This document shows positions 43,608 to 52,890 of a stretch of DNA of 64,000 nucleotides, in pieces. The stretch is from Mesostigma viride (taxonomy: Eukaryota; Streptophyta; Mesostigmatophyceae; Mesostigmatales; Mesostigmataceae). The notes beneath the pieces were generated by a model. It was not told the origin of the DNA, made no database searches, and worked only from the letters and a program-made list of their open reading frames with translations. The stretch is from positions 3,178,641 to 3,242,640 of the forward strand of contig RPFO01000165.1 of the NCBI GenBank assembly GCA_009746045.1, given 5' to 3'. Each line of letters opens with the position of its first letter. Position 1 is the first letter of the stretch. The position numbers and the translations under genes were made by a program.

Positions 43608-44003
43608 CTATAGATCTATAAATATAGAACCTAGTATTACTCCCGAGTAATAGTCTCCTCTACTGTTTGCAGTAGGGCCAATGGTCAGCTGAGAGAAGGT
43701 AACTGTAACTGCTGTCCCCTCCCCCTGACTGCTGAGCGTGGGTGGCTTAGGGCATTCACGAGTGGTGTGCATCCCCTCAGGCAATGGCATGTGTTCCCTA
43801 ACAAACCTATCTGCATCAGTGATGTTATCAAACCCCTTCCACTTAGCACTAGAGTCTCTGGACATTATCTTATCCTTGATGTGTTCTTCACATGCCTTCC
43901 AACTATAAAATATGGCTGGTCTACCCTCGCCCCCATCATGGGCCACGGCATAGTAAGGAAAACCAGATTGACCACCCTTATTTATTCTGTTGCGTCTGGG
44001 CAT
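43608..44003 (-). CDS. Leader ORF with RNase H1 hybrid-binding (viroplasmin-type) domain
   Basis: Residues about 15-70 read GFPYYAVAHDGGEGRPAIFYSWKACEEHI and then WKGFDNITDADRFVREH (continuous in the protein; split here). This matches the small domain found at the N-terminus of eukaryotic RNase H1 and in caulimovirus transactivator proteins: YYAV, a Trp in SW, and KGF followed by a helix. In RNase H1 it binds RNA/DNA hybrids and double-stranded RNA. The remaining 60 residues are Ser/Thr/Gly-rich. The ORF lies in the 5' leader, 80 bases ahead of gag and in another frame. Gypsy 2 keeps the C-terminal half only. Function in the element is inference. Confidence 0.85.
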   Translation of the reverse strand: MPRRNRINKGGQSGFPYYAVAHDGGEGRPAIFYSWKACEEHIKDKIMSRDSSAKWKGFDNITDADRFVREHMPLPEGMHTTRECPKPPTLSSQGEGTAVTVTFSQLTIGPTANSRGDYYSGVILGSIFIDL

Positions 44004-45452
44004 GTTACATCATAGGCTGGCAGCGGCTTGCAAGCAGGAGAGAAAGGGGAATCCCAGGCTACCTCTAAATGCAGTGACCTTAAACAAACGAGGAGAGAGC
44101 ACAGAGTCTAGCACAGCACAGGCCCAAGCTTCCGCTGCAAGGGCTATACAGTAAGCACACGGAGGTAAACACCGTCAACACAGTCGGCAACAGCCAGACG
44201 GTATCCACCCCCACGACCCCTTGCAGGTCAAACAACGCTGTCCGTCTCCGCGACGTCCATAGGCACCAACGACATTCACACCCTATAGAGGGTACAACGT
44301 ATAACAAGAACCCCCTAGTACGCGAGCGGTCCCGGAGAGAAAGCGAGCACGCCAGCTAGCCTTCCGCAGGCGTAGCTGGCAAAGAAAGAATTCTAACTAG
44401 GGGACGTACCATCTTCGATGACGTTAATCCCTCCTGAGCTGGCCGCCACCCGGTGTCGTTGAAGGCAAGCCCTGGCCGCCACTACGTGTCGTTGAAAACA
44501 GGAGAGCTGAACGCTATCGTTGAAGGAGGGGGGACATCCAGCCAAAACAGCACACTCACTCGTGTGTCCGGCGCGGCACCTCCAAACGTGGAGCTAACTC
44601 CAAAAACGTGTCCGGCAGCAGAATTTTTTGCGACGGAGTGTACTCCAGTCGAAAATTTTAGGGCGGCGCGAAGAAAAATTTTGTGGAGCGAACTCCTTTT
44701 GGCGGTCCGGCGCCTGGTTTTAGGAAAGGAGTGCGCTAGTGCGCTCTCATGGTGATCCCGCTAGCTCGGTCAGGCGTTTGATTTTAAAGTGCAGGTGTCC
44801 GCTTCGGCCCTGCTGTACTAACAACTTACGCTGAGAACTTACCAAGTATTGGTTGATTCTAGGAAGACGTATCGACTTTCAGGCAGGCGTCAGGTTGTTG
44901 TTGTTGATTCTGACACCGGACCTGGCGTCAGGCAATAGGCATCGAATTTCCGCTGGCTTGACGTCATTCTTCTACTTGGAGAATATGCTAATACTATCGC
45001 TTACTAAGAGCTTCTACTAAGAGATTCTACAAAAAGTGCCACGTGTCTTACAAGCCACGTAGCACGTAGCACACTCCCAAGTCGGTCCGGCGCAGCTTTT
45101 TGACACACTGAGTGCACTCCAGCACTTTTCACTTTGGCTGGCGCCGGGCGGCGCGGTAGGCCAAACTCTGGAGTACGCTCATGTACGATTTTAGGGGGGG
45201 ATGTCCCCCCTCCTATCGTTGACAGCACCTCACCACAGGACTATTGCTAGCCCCGCCGAGTATCCCAGACTGGCCGCTTGCTGTTTAGGTCGTCGTTGAA
45301 TCCCTTTACGGGCTGGCCGCCGACCTGTCAGCAATCGTTGAATTCCGGAACCTCTACCTACGCCAAGCTCCGCCTTGATATCCTAATTGGCCTCACTAAC
45401 CCTCTCCGCGAGAGTTAGCTAACCTTTCCAGCACATTTCCTCCGATAACCAG
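44004..45452 (-). other. Gypsy 1 leader and primer site, with a nested hAT-like element
   Basis: Between the 5' LTR and the hybrid-binding ORF lies about 1.45 kb including a 691-bp insertion. On the minus strand the LTR is followed after one base by TGGTTATCGGAGGAAATG, the probable primer site. The octamer TCGTTGAA or TTCAACGA recurs at least five times (44456, 44489, 44517, 45293, 45335), as it does in gypsy 2. No supported ORF other than the hybrid-binding one. Confidence 0.6.
44524..45214. mobile_element. hAT-like non-autonomous transposon in the gypsy 1 leader
   Basis: Inverted ends AGGAGGGGGGACATCC / GGATGTCCCCCCTCCT, with 8-bp duplication ATCGTTGA at 44516-44523 and 45215-45222. Gypsy 2 shows the uninterrupted leader at about 59434, the empty site. 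An 8-bp duplication is typical of hAT. Many short palindromes of the form GGAG-N4-CTCC (near 44591, 44635, 44684, 45109) lie inside, like hAT subterminal repeats. No transposase. Confidence 0.85.
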
Positions 45453-46032
45453 TGTTACGTCCCAGCCCAGACCTAGCCTGAGCTACGTAGCGAAAGATCC
45501 TCCTTGCCGGAATTAGGAATAATTCAAGATGGCCTAATCTAGGTTGCGCTTCACGACGTGAGTCGTGAAATATCTGACATCACGGCTTGATGCCAAGCTA
45601 ATTTGTACACACTTATAATGGCTAGCAAGACCAATTACAAATGGATAATTGCCCCGGGCTCAATGTGTAGGCGTATTCGCACTTATCATTCATCAAACCA
45701 AGAGGACGAGACTCTCGTCCTCGGACTAATTTAACCTAGGTTGGTTGCGGCGCAGATACAACATCAAATCCCATTGGGCAATCCAAGTCACTCATTCCGC
45801 GTAGGATCCGGGCCGACATCGACCCCCAACTACAGGATCCACGCCTAGAACTATAGACAGACCCAGAACTGGCGCGGCGCCACGGCACCGGCCCCTAAAA
45901 GGTCAACCTAGGACCAAAATAACTAGTCCAATTCACACAATAGTCAATATTCACAAAACCCAGTACAACGGCCACATGGCCTTAGTAATTGATTCCATTG
46001 TTACGTCCGACCAAAAGGGCCGGGACGTAACA
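45453..46032 (-). repeat. 5' LTR of gypsy 1
   Basis: 580 bp, TGTTACGTCC to GGGACGTAACA. It carries the palindromes TTCACGAC...GTCGTGAA and a 21-base near-perfect inverted repeat (45702-45722) found in all four gypsy LTRs here. A plus-strand ORF begins at 45619 but stops after about 38 codons. Confidence 0.92.
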
Positions 46033-46054
46033 CTTGGGAGCTGAGTGATCTTAA

Positions 46055-46663
46055 TCGGTTTTCTCTGAATATAGTTTAAATAACGCATGCGGGAAAGATA
46101 AGGCCGCCATGCCTTGGCCTGGATGTGGAAGGCTGTCTGCAACATGGGCTGACTAATTCGATCTGCACAAAGGGTTTCCTGCTCGCCCGAATTTTCCTTG
46201 GATGACCCGGTTGTTTATAAGGGTCGGTGGCTATTAATTAGCGGTCCGAGAAAATTAATTGCAGGTTTTATACGACTTGCTTGCAAAGATTCGTGTTTGG
46301 TTGCACCAGCTGAGGTTAGGTGGGGACCTGTAGGGTCGGCTGGTTGCTTAACGACTCTTTGGCTGATTTGGGTTCTTTAGTGAGTCGTGATTAATTATTG
46401 TAAAGTGGATTCGGACCGGCCCAAGGGGTCGATGGGCGAGTTTTATGTTTGTCAGTCTTGGGAACCTTGTACAACTACCTGTACGGTTAACGCACTAGCC
46501 TGGGGATGCGTGGCCACGTTGTTTGTAGTGGCGTTTTCAGCACTGTTCAGGCCGGCGTGTGACGCATGCCAGTGTTAATTAATTTAGGATGATGTCAGCT
46601 TGTGTGTCGGCGGGCCATGCCTTAAGCAAGCTAGGCAGGCAATGATCCGCAATTGTTTCTTTC
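46055..46663 (+). repeat. TCGG-ended modular repeat, copy d
   Basis: Near-identical to copy a (26311-26922). It starts directly after a 3' module of another copy (31577-31687 plus 46038-46054), a head-to-tail junction now split by gypsy 1. A pyrimidine-rich patch follows at 46661-46679. Confidence 0.7.
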
Positions 46664-48262
46664 CCCTCCCCCCCACCCTGGAGGCTTCTTGCTTCCGCGT
46701 GCGGATTGAGAAACCTTAAGGCCACTGTTAACTGCTGCATTTGTGGCAGGGCTCCACTTATTGTAAGCTAACACTCTTTCGAACGGCTTTCGGCTCCAGC
46801 CACTCAGCGGCGCGACTTACAGTCCGCTTGACGAATGAGCTGCGCGAAATTTCGTTGCGACCAATCACCAAAAGGTCAAACCACGGCGCGCCCATTTTTG
46901 AGGTTTCTGAAGCGTTACATCCAGATGAGCCATTTGGCAGAGGCCCGTATGCCCAGATTGCAGCAGGAGCCAAACTCTGCGATTTCCTGTGTTCGCGAGC
47001 TCCAGATATAACCGTCGCAAACTTTTGGGCTGTTGGACCAAACTTTCTGTTCGGGAAATCCCGTTACAAACGCGCCGGAAGCTCACACGTGGATTTTCCT
47101 CTGCTCCACCGCCTGTAAGCGATTTTTCCCTGCTGTCTGCGGGGTTGGCGAGGTCACTCATCCCCGCGCGCATCGCGCTCCCGTGCAGGGGTAGCAGTCA
47201 ATCTGGAGCATGAACTCCGCAAGTAGTTCGCGAGCTCCGTCCACTGCGCGGTTGCGCAGTTTGTCCCTTTGTAGCAATGTACATATTGTAAAACTTCGCT
47301 ATAAGTTGCTTACGTAGACTTCAGGCGCCAAGGCACAGCTCATCATATAACTGCTCGTGACGTACCGGGTTCGAGCCTTCATAGAGTCCCCCCATTGCAA
47401 TTCGGATTTTTTTCCTTCACCCTTTTGCCAAACTCCATGAATCTTGTGGTCGAAACTCTAAAGCTAGCGCGCGCTCCTTGGCGGGACTAGTGCCACTTGG
47501 CACTCGACGGAGGTACGTGGTGACTAACATCTCCCTAGCCGGGGCTCCCTGCATGGCCGGGGACCGGCCACAAAAAGTACAAGCTCTAATGTCGCGGGCG
47601 AAGCCCGCAAAACTTGTAATTGTCTACTTTTGTCTACTTTGTAGGGCAGTCTATTGCGATGTTCCACGCGGCGAGCTAATAAACTCTCTAGACCATGCCT
47701 TATAGAGCATTATTTTCTCTCATCTTTGCGACACGCGCAGCCTGTGATAAGCGAAAACTAGACCAGAATAATATTATTTTGTCCCCTTCTGAGTCGATTG
47801 ATCCGGACTTGAAAGTTGCCTGCAATTGACCAAGATTATGATTCACGGCAGGTTGATGTTCTTCTCGTCGTATACATCTAACACGTCATTGCATGCGATT
47901 TGCCATATTATGTTCGTCGCCATCGAACGCTCATTTCCCGGCTATTCCTGGGCTATTGTGCAAACAGAAATGGTACTTACCAAATCCGCCGTGTACTCCA
48001 TCCACCGCCGGCTTGAGGGCGACTCCGTTTTTTTTCGCGGATTTCGGTGCGTCACAGCAGCAGCGGCGCCATCGCAGGCTTCATATTCGACATTTTCCTG
48101 TCATTCATAGGGACGTCTCTTTCTAGAACGATCTGCGTCATTATCAAGGTTTTATATAGAACCTGACACGAACAATGATCTTCATGGGCTAGTATAAATT
48201 TTTTCTCATAATATCTCTGAGAACTGAAAGAAACTGAATAAGGCAGGAAACGGAAAGTCAAC
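46664..48262. other. Stretch without a recognised gene between modular repeats
   Basis: Bases 46680-46765 repeat 31577-31662. A plus ORF 46741-47118 (125 codons) has no recognisable domain and starts in repeat sequence. The palindrome plus hairpin at 47554-47608 matches the design at 26182-26257. I see nothing else that can be supported. Confidence 0.45.
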
Positions 48263-48865
48263 TTATGACACTTGAGCTCCCAAGAAAACCAGCATTTGAT
48301 TGAAAACAATGAGTAGAGCCCCTGCCAAAGGCAGGTTTAAGTAGTCATCTCGTCTCCCTCGCATGCAGGAGCAAGAGCCCCCCAAGGGTGGGATGGGTGG
48401 GAAGAAACAATTACGGGTCACAACCCGCCGACCATGCTTATCAAGCCTACCGTCAAAATGGAAAACGGCAAAACCAGAAATATCCTAACGCTGACAATTT
48501 AATAATTCAGCCAGCCAGCTCATCTGTCACACGTCTGAGCTGTCAGGCCATGTGTACTCTTCGAATGCAACCCTGAACACACTACCCAACCAAGCAGCAC
48601 ACCAATCAATTGGTGAGTGCTGGTTACATCAGATTTTATTACAGCTTTTTGACGCAACTTCCGTCAGCATTCAACACATGGCCGGCCGTTCAAACAAACG
48701 GCGCCTGACTTACAAAAGGCAAAGCTAGTTGCCAGTAGGATTCCCCGGTAAACAACAAGCCGTCCCCATTCGTCTAACAAGCCTTTCTGCATGTACAGCC
48801 ACAAGGTTGTGGCGGCCCTTTCTTTCCCGCATGCTGTTTAATAAACTATTTTCAGAGAAATCCGA
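48263..48865 (-). repeat. TCGG-ended modular repeat, copy e (603 bp)
   Basis: On the minus strand it starts TCGGATTTCTCTGAAAATAG at 48865 and ends with a 121-bp module (48383 to 48263) containing the hairpin CCTGCC-TTT-GGCAGG. The same 121-bp module at 48986-48866 directly precedes its start, so the two copies are head to tail with no spacer. Bases 48433-48865 are repeated at 50870-51297 in copy f. Confidence 0.75.
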
Positions 48866-49942
48866 TTATGACACTTGAGCTCCCAAGAAAACCAGCATTT
48901 GATTGAAAACAATGAGTAGAGCCCCTGCCAAAGGCAGGTTTAAGTAGTCATCTCGTCTCCCTCCCATGCAGGAGCAAGAGCCCCCCGATCCACCCCAGTC
49001 CCTGGCGCCATTACCCTCCTCCCCCGCACTGTCGCCGCTCAGGAAACAAAACTTGATAGGATCACTGTTGCCCCAATAACAGTGAACAAAGAAAAGGAGA
49101 AGACCCCCCCCCCTCTTCCGAGCAGCCTCGAGGGTAGCCGCTTCCATAAAAGACCACAAAGTGGGGCGTGTCGCAACATCTCCTTCATGGCGACTCATGC
49201 AGCCCGCACAAGGCTATAATAACCCCCTAAGGGGCCCGACAATAAAAGGTTAGCGAATCCGCGGAGCCGCCTCAGCAAAATATAATTCCGGATAAAAACC
49301 CAGAAAATTCGCATTCCGACGCCACCAGGGTTTGAACCGCTACCTGCCGGGTGCTGAGCAGGGAGAGACGACAAGGCCAGACACTGCCACTGTCAGCCGA
49401 GACGCCTTTCTGATACTCGGTTCCTTTTGTGGGAATTTTGCAAATATATTTTCTTCCGGAACGCAAGAAATTAGCCGGCCGCGCGTCACCCTTATATCCC
49501 TCGCTGGCCCATAACAAAAAAGGGCCGCGCACCAAGCCGAAGGCAGCGCCATGCAGCGCCCTAGGCGGTGGGCCGCTGACTGACTACCAGCGCAGTCTCA
49601 TGGAATCCAAATTAATCTATTGACCTTCGCACAGTTTCCGCATCAGCTGCGGACTTCTTAGTCGACATGATTGGCTCCGCTGCTGGAATTACCAGCAGCC
49701 GGGGCGGGGCGCCCAGCCCACTTTCTATGACCACCGAGACGCTGCCCAGCAAGGTGCCAACCAGAACCACTTGGCACATTGGTAACGCGAAATTTCCGTT
49801 CCGTTCAAACCGCCCCTACCTGCCGTGAAGTCGCAAAGCCCGCGACTTCATAGCAGGCAAGGACGGGGTCTTTGCCTAATTTTCTTTAGCCCCGCCGCCA
49901 TAGCAGCGAGGCCGCGCATACTGCTTCAGTGAGCACATTCAA
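48866..49942 (-). other. 3' module of a further repeat copy and unassigned flank
   Basis: 48866-48986 is the 3' module of another copy of the modular repeat. Beyond it, ORFs 48866-49198 and 49272-49535 on the minus strand match nothing known. A B-box-like GGTTCAAACC lies on the minus strand near 49337 without a tRNA fold. Confidence 0.5.
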
Positions 49943-51297
49943 AGAAACAATTACGGGTCACAACCCGCCGACCATGCTTATCAAGAGGAGGGGTGACATC
50001 TCCAGGCAAAATTTCCTGGATACTAGGGGCCCGTCCCAGGGCCTGACTGCTGCGGTAAGCGCCGGCCCCTGAATTGACATAGGGGCTGGCGAGTAAAACG
50101 AGGGTCGGCGGCGGTGGCCCCGTATTACTGGCCCCCAATAGCGCAGCGCTACGTGGCCGAGCTGCGGCACCACGTGGCAAGATGCGGCACCACGTGGCAA
50201 GATGAGGCGCCACGTGGCTTGATGAGGCGCCACGTGGCTTGATGCCGGCATGCCTCTCCGGCGACAGGCAATTTTCCAGGTAAATAGGTGTACGTTTATT
50301 CCAAATATAGCCAGTAATTAATCCCTGCTAAGCCTAGGGTATCAAGATGTCAGTGGCTAAAACGACAGGCAATTACTGGGCAAGACGTATCACAGTACCC
50401 TAGTACCATCCGATCTACTTACGTCGCTAAACTATCTCTGTTGGATATGACCGGCGTGGGATTCCAACTAAACTGAACTGAACTGAACTGAACTGGGCAA
50501 GACATCTGCAGACTGCATGACAGTATAGCGCGGCGCGGCGTGAGGACGGATGCCGACACAGTTTTCTGTGTAGGCATCCGTAGGCCTGTACATAGCTGGC
50601 ATCCGGGGCATGGCAAGATGGGACGCCACGTGGCATGATGCGGCATGCCGCGCCTGCTGTACAATATGGGGGCCCGAAATCTAGGGCTGGCGGCTGCATA
50701 AAAATTCGGCCCCTGGAATCTCCCCTATAGAGGCCGAAAAGATGGGGGCTAGCTAGAATTGGTGCCGGTAGCTGCACGGGCCCCTAGTATGGAAATAGGG
50801 GCCAGACATTCTGGACCGGCGGCTGCAGGATCCGGCCCCTATTTAGCTTGGCTCAATGTCACCCCTCCTTTATCAAGCCTACCGTCAAAATGGAAAACGG
50901 CAAAACCAGAAATATCCTAACGCTGACAATTTAATAATTCAGCCAGCCAGCTCATCTGTCACACGTCTGAGCTGTCAGGCCATGTGTACTCTTCGAATGC
51001 AACCCTGAACACACTACCCAACCAAGCAGCACACCAATCAATTGGTGAGTGCTGGTTACATCAGATTTTATTACAGCTTTTTGACGCAACTTCCGTCAGC
51101 ATTCAACACATGGCCGGCCGTTCAAACAAACGGCGCCTGACTTACAAAAGGCAAAGCTAGTTGCCAGTAGGATTCCCCGGTAAACAACAAGCCGTCCCCA
51201 TTCGTCTAACAAGCCTTTCTGCATGTACAGCCACAAGGTTGTGGCGGCCCTTTCTTTCCCGCATGCTGTTTAATAAACTATTTTCAGAGAAATCCGA
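49943..51297 (-). repeat. TCGG-ended modular repeat, copy f, interrupted by hAT-like element
   Basis: The minus-strand start TCGGATTTCTC is at 51297. The copy matches copy e over 50870-51297 and again over 49943-49985, with the hAT-like element in between. After AAGAAACAATTACGG at 49943 it diverges from copy e. Confidence 0.75.
49986..50869. mobile_element. hAT-like non-autonomous transposon
   Basis: Inverted ends AGGAGGGGTGACAT / ATGTCACCCCTCCT with 8-bp duplication TTATCAAG (49978-49985, 50870-50877). Copy e (48433-48445) is the empty site. The ends resemble those of the element at 44524-45214, so both belong to one family. Inside is a 20-bp minisatellite based on CACCACGTGGCAAGATG (50160-50240) and five AACTG units near 50467-50493. 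No transposase. Confidence 0.88.
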
Positions 51298-51748
51298 TTG
51301 TGGGATATTGGTATCACAAGTATCGCCAGCGTTGATTTGGTAGTGTCTCGTTGATAGATTGGCAAGTGCCGGCGGTCTTCGGTGCGACACTTAAGGTGAC
51401 GCGCCTCAGTCTCCAGCATGCACCTTACTTTCTAAGAAAGCAAATACCGACTTGCGGGCATGTGCAGGACGAGGGCATGTCATACGTCATCACACAAATG
51501 ATTTAATCTTGACCTGAGGACAAATTTACGAAAATACATTCTACTGTACTTAGTGGTAACTCCTGGATGTGGTGTGCCTTGGCGGCTGGCGCGACTCGTA
51601 CAAGAAGAATTGAGAATGTCATGCAGACGGCTGGCCATGCCCTTATCCGGCCATTGAAGAGTTGCCTCCCAAAATTGATCTTGGCAAATATTAGTATCGA
51701 CACTAGCAGAGCAATACGTGATTAATCAATTAATTAAGGGGAGGGGAC
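51298..51748. other. Short flank between repeat copy f and gypsy 2
   Basis: No supported gene; ends in a TTAATTAA-rich run and the GGGAC target duplication of gypsy 2 (51744-51748). Confidence 0.5.
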
Positions 51749-52416
51749 TGTTACGTCCCAGCCCAGACACCCCTAGCCTGAGCTACGTAGCGAAAGATCT
51801 ACCATGCCGGAATTAGGAAGATTCAAGGTGGCCTAATGCAGATTGCGCTTCACGACTGGGGTCGTGAGATATCTGGCACCGCGACTTGATGCCAAGCTAC
51901 TTAATACACACTTATAATGGCTAGCAATACCAATTACAAATGGATAGTTGCCCCAGGTTTAATGTGTAGGCGTATTCGCACTTATCATTCATCAAACCAA
52001 GAGGACGAGACTCTCGTCCTCGGACCAATTTCACCTAGGTCTGCCACTACGCTGGCAAGGGGCGCCGACATGGCGCCGACCTTCCAAAGCATGCAGTCCA
52101 CACAAGATCCTCGGGTCAACATCGACCCTCGCCTACAGAATCCACGCATGAGTACAATATCTCAACTAGCTATAAAGTACGCAGCGCGGCGCGACTGCAC
52201 CGGCCCCTAGAAGATACACGCATACAACAACCTAGGCCCAAAATAACTGGTCCGAATCACACAAACTGTCATAGTTCCATACAAAAGTCCTGACCAAGGG
52301 ACAATTCCCACATTAAGTCCCGAAATGAGTCCCAAAGTCCTACGGACTATGACAACAAGTCAAACTACATAATTTATTCCATTGTTACGTCCGTCCAAAA
52401 GGGCCGGGACGTAACA
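51749..52416 (-). repeat. 3' LTR of gypsy 2
   Basis: 668 bp, close to 59671-60337. It is about 85 bp longer than the gypsy 1 LTRs and diverged from them in the right half. A plus-strand 97-codon ORF (51917-52210), antisense to the element, is present in both LTRs; in gypsy 1 it stops early, so coding is doubtful. Confidence 0.92.
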
Positions 52417-52890
52417 CTCCTCCCCCCCCACGGGGGTCGGTAGTCCCTACCGTACAAGAGATAGAAAGGAAACAAGTAAGCTACGCTACTATAAGAGTAC
52501 TATGTCCCAACCCCGGTTCACCCGCGGGTTAGTAATACCAATTCCTCTAGAGGTTGATACACAGGACCAACCCTGACGTAGTAGCAATGATGAACCAGGA
52601 TGACAGGATAATTCCGCTATCCGTCATAAAACTCTCACAACCATCTCAGCGACCGCCGTTGTTGGCGCGCCGATCCACTGGAACCATCTTAGGGGGCGCC
52701 ACCGCGTGCCCTATCCCATCCACATAATAATGCACAGTCCATGTAATCCCGCGCAACCAGTCCTGAGGTCCTGAGCAGCCTCAAACTTGATGAAATGTTG
52801 ACCATAGGGGTACTATGTCCCAGCCCTTGTGCACCAACGGGCCAGTGAAGCCAGGTCCCCCCAGACTTGCCACGCAAGGGCAACTCTTTA
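52417..52890 (-). pseudogene. Gypsy 2 remnant of the extra 3' ORF
   Basis: After the polypurine tract, the minus strand near 52670-52765 encodes DWLRGITWTVHYYVDGIGHA, matching DWWDWRYQADGVGHVV in the gypsy 1 extra ORF. The flanks are diverged and no long frame remains. The shared position next to the 3' LTR shows that the extra ORF is ancestral to both copies. Confidence 0.6.

Larger units (their letters stand above)
31688..46032 (-). mobile_element. Gypsy 1: chromodomain Ty3/gypsy element with extra ORFs
   Basis: LTRs 31688-34060 (3', itself interrupted) and 45453-46032 (5') start TGTTACGTCC and end GGGACGTAACA. The duplication CTTGG is at 31683-31687 and 46033-46037. Read on the minus strand: 5' LTR, primer site, leader, RNase H1-type hybrid-binding ORF, gag, protease, RT-RNase H, integrase with chromodomain, an internal U5/primer-site fragment, a 603-codon ORF, polypurine tract, 3' LTR. 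Several frameshifts in pol and an in-frame stop in gag suggest a decayed copy. Chromodomains define the chromovirus branch. Confidence 0.9.

Noticed and set aside
46741-47118. 125-codon ORF as a host gene
   Set aside because: Starts in repeat sequence shared with 31577-31662 and has no recognisable domain or context.
49315-49420. tRNA gene on the minus strand around a GGTTCAAACC B-box
   Set aside because: The T-stem does not pair and no acceptor or D-arm is seen.
51917-52210. 97-codon ORF in gypsy 2 LTRs as a gene
   Set aside because: Antisense to the element, truncated in gypsy 1 LTRs, no domain; explained by recent LTR identity.
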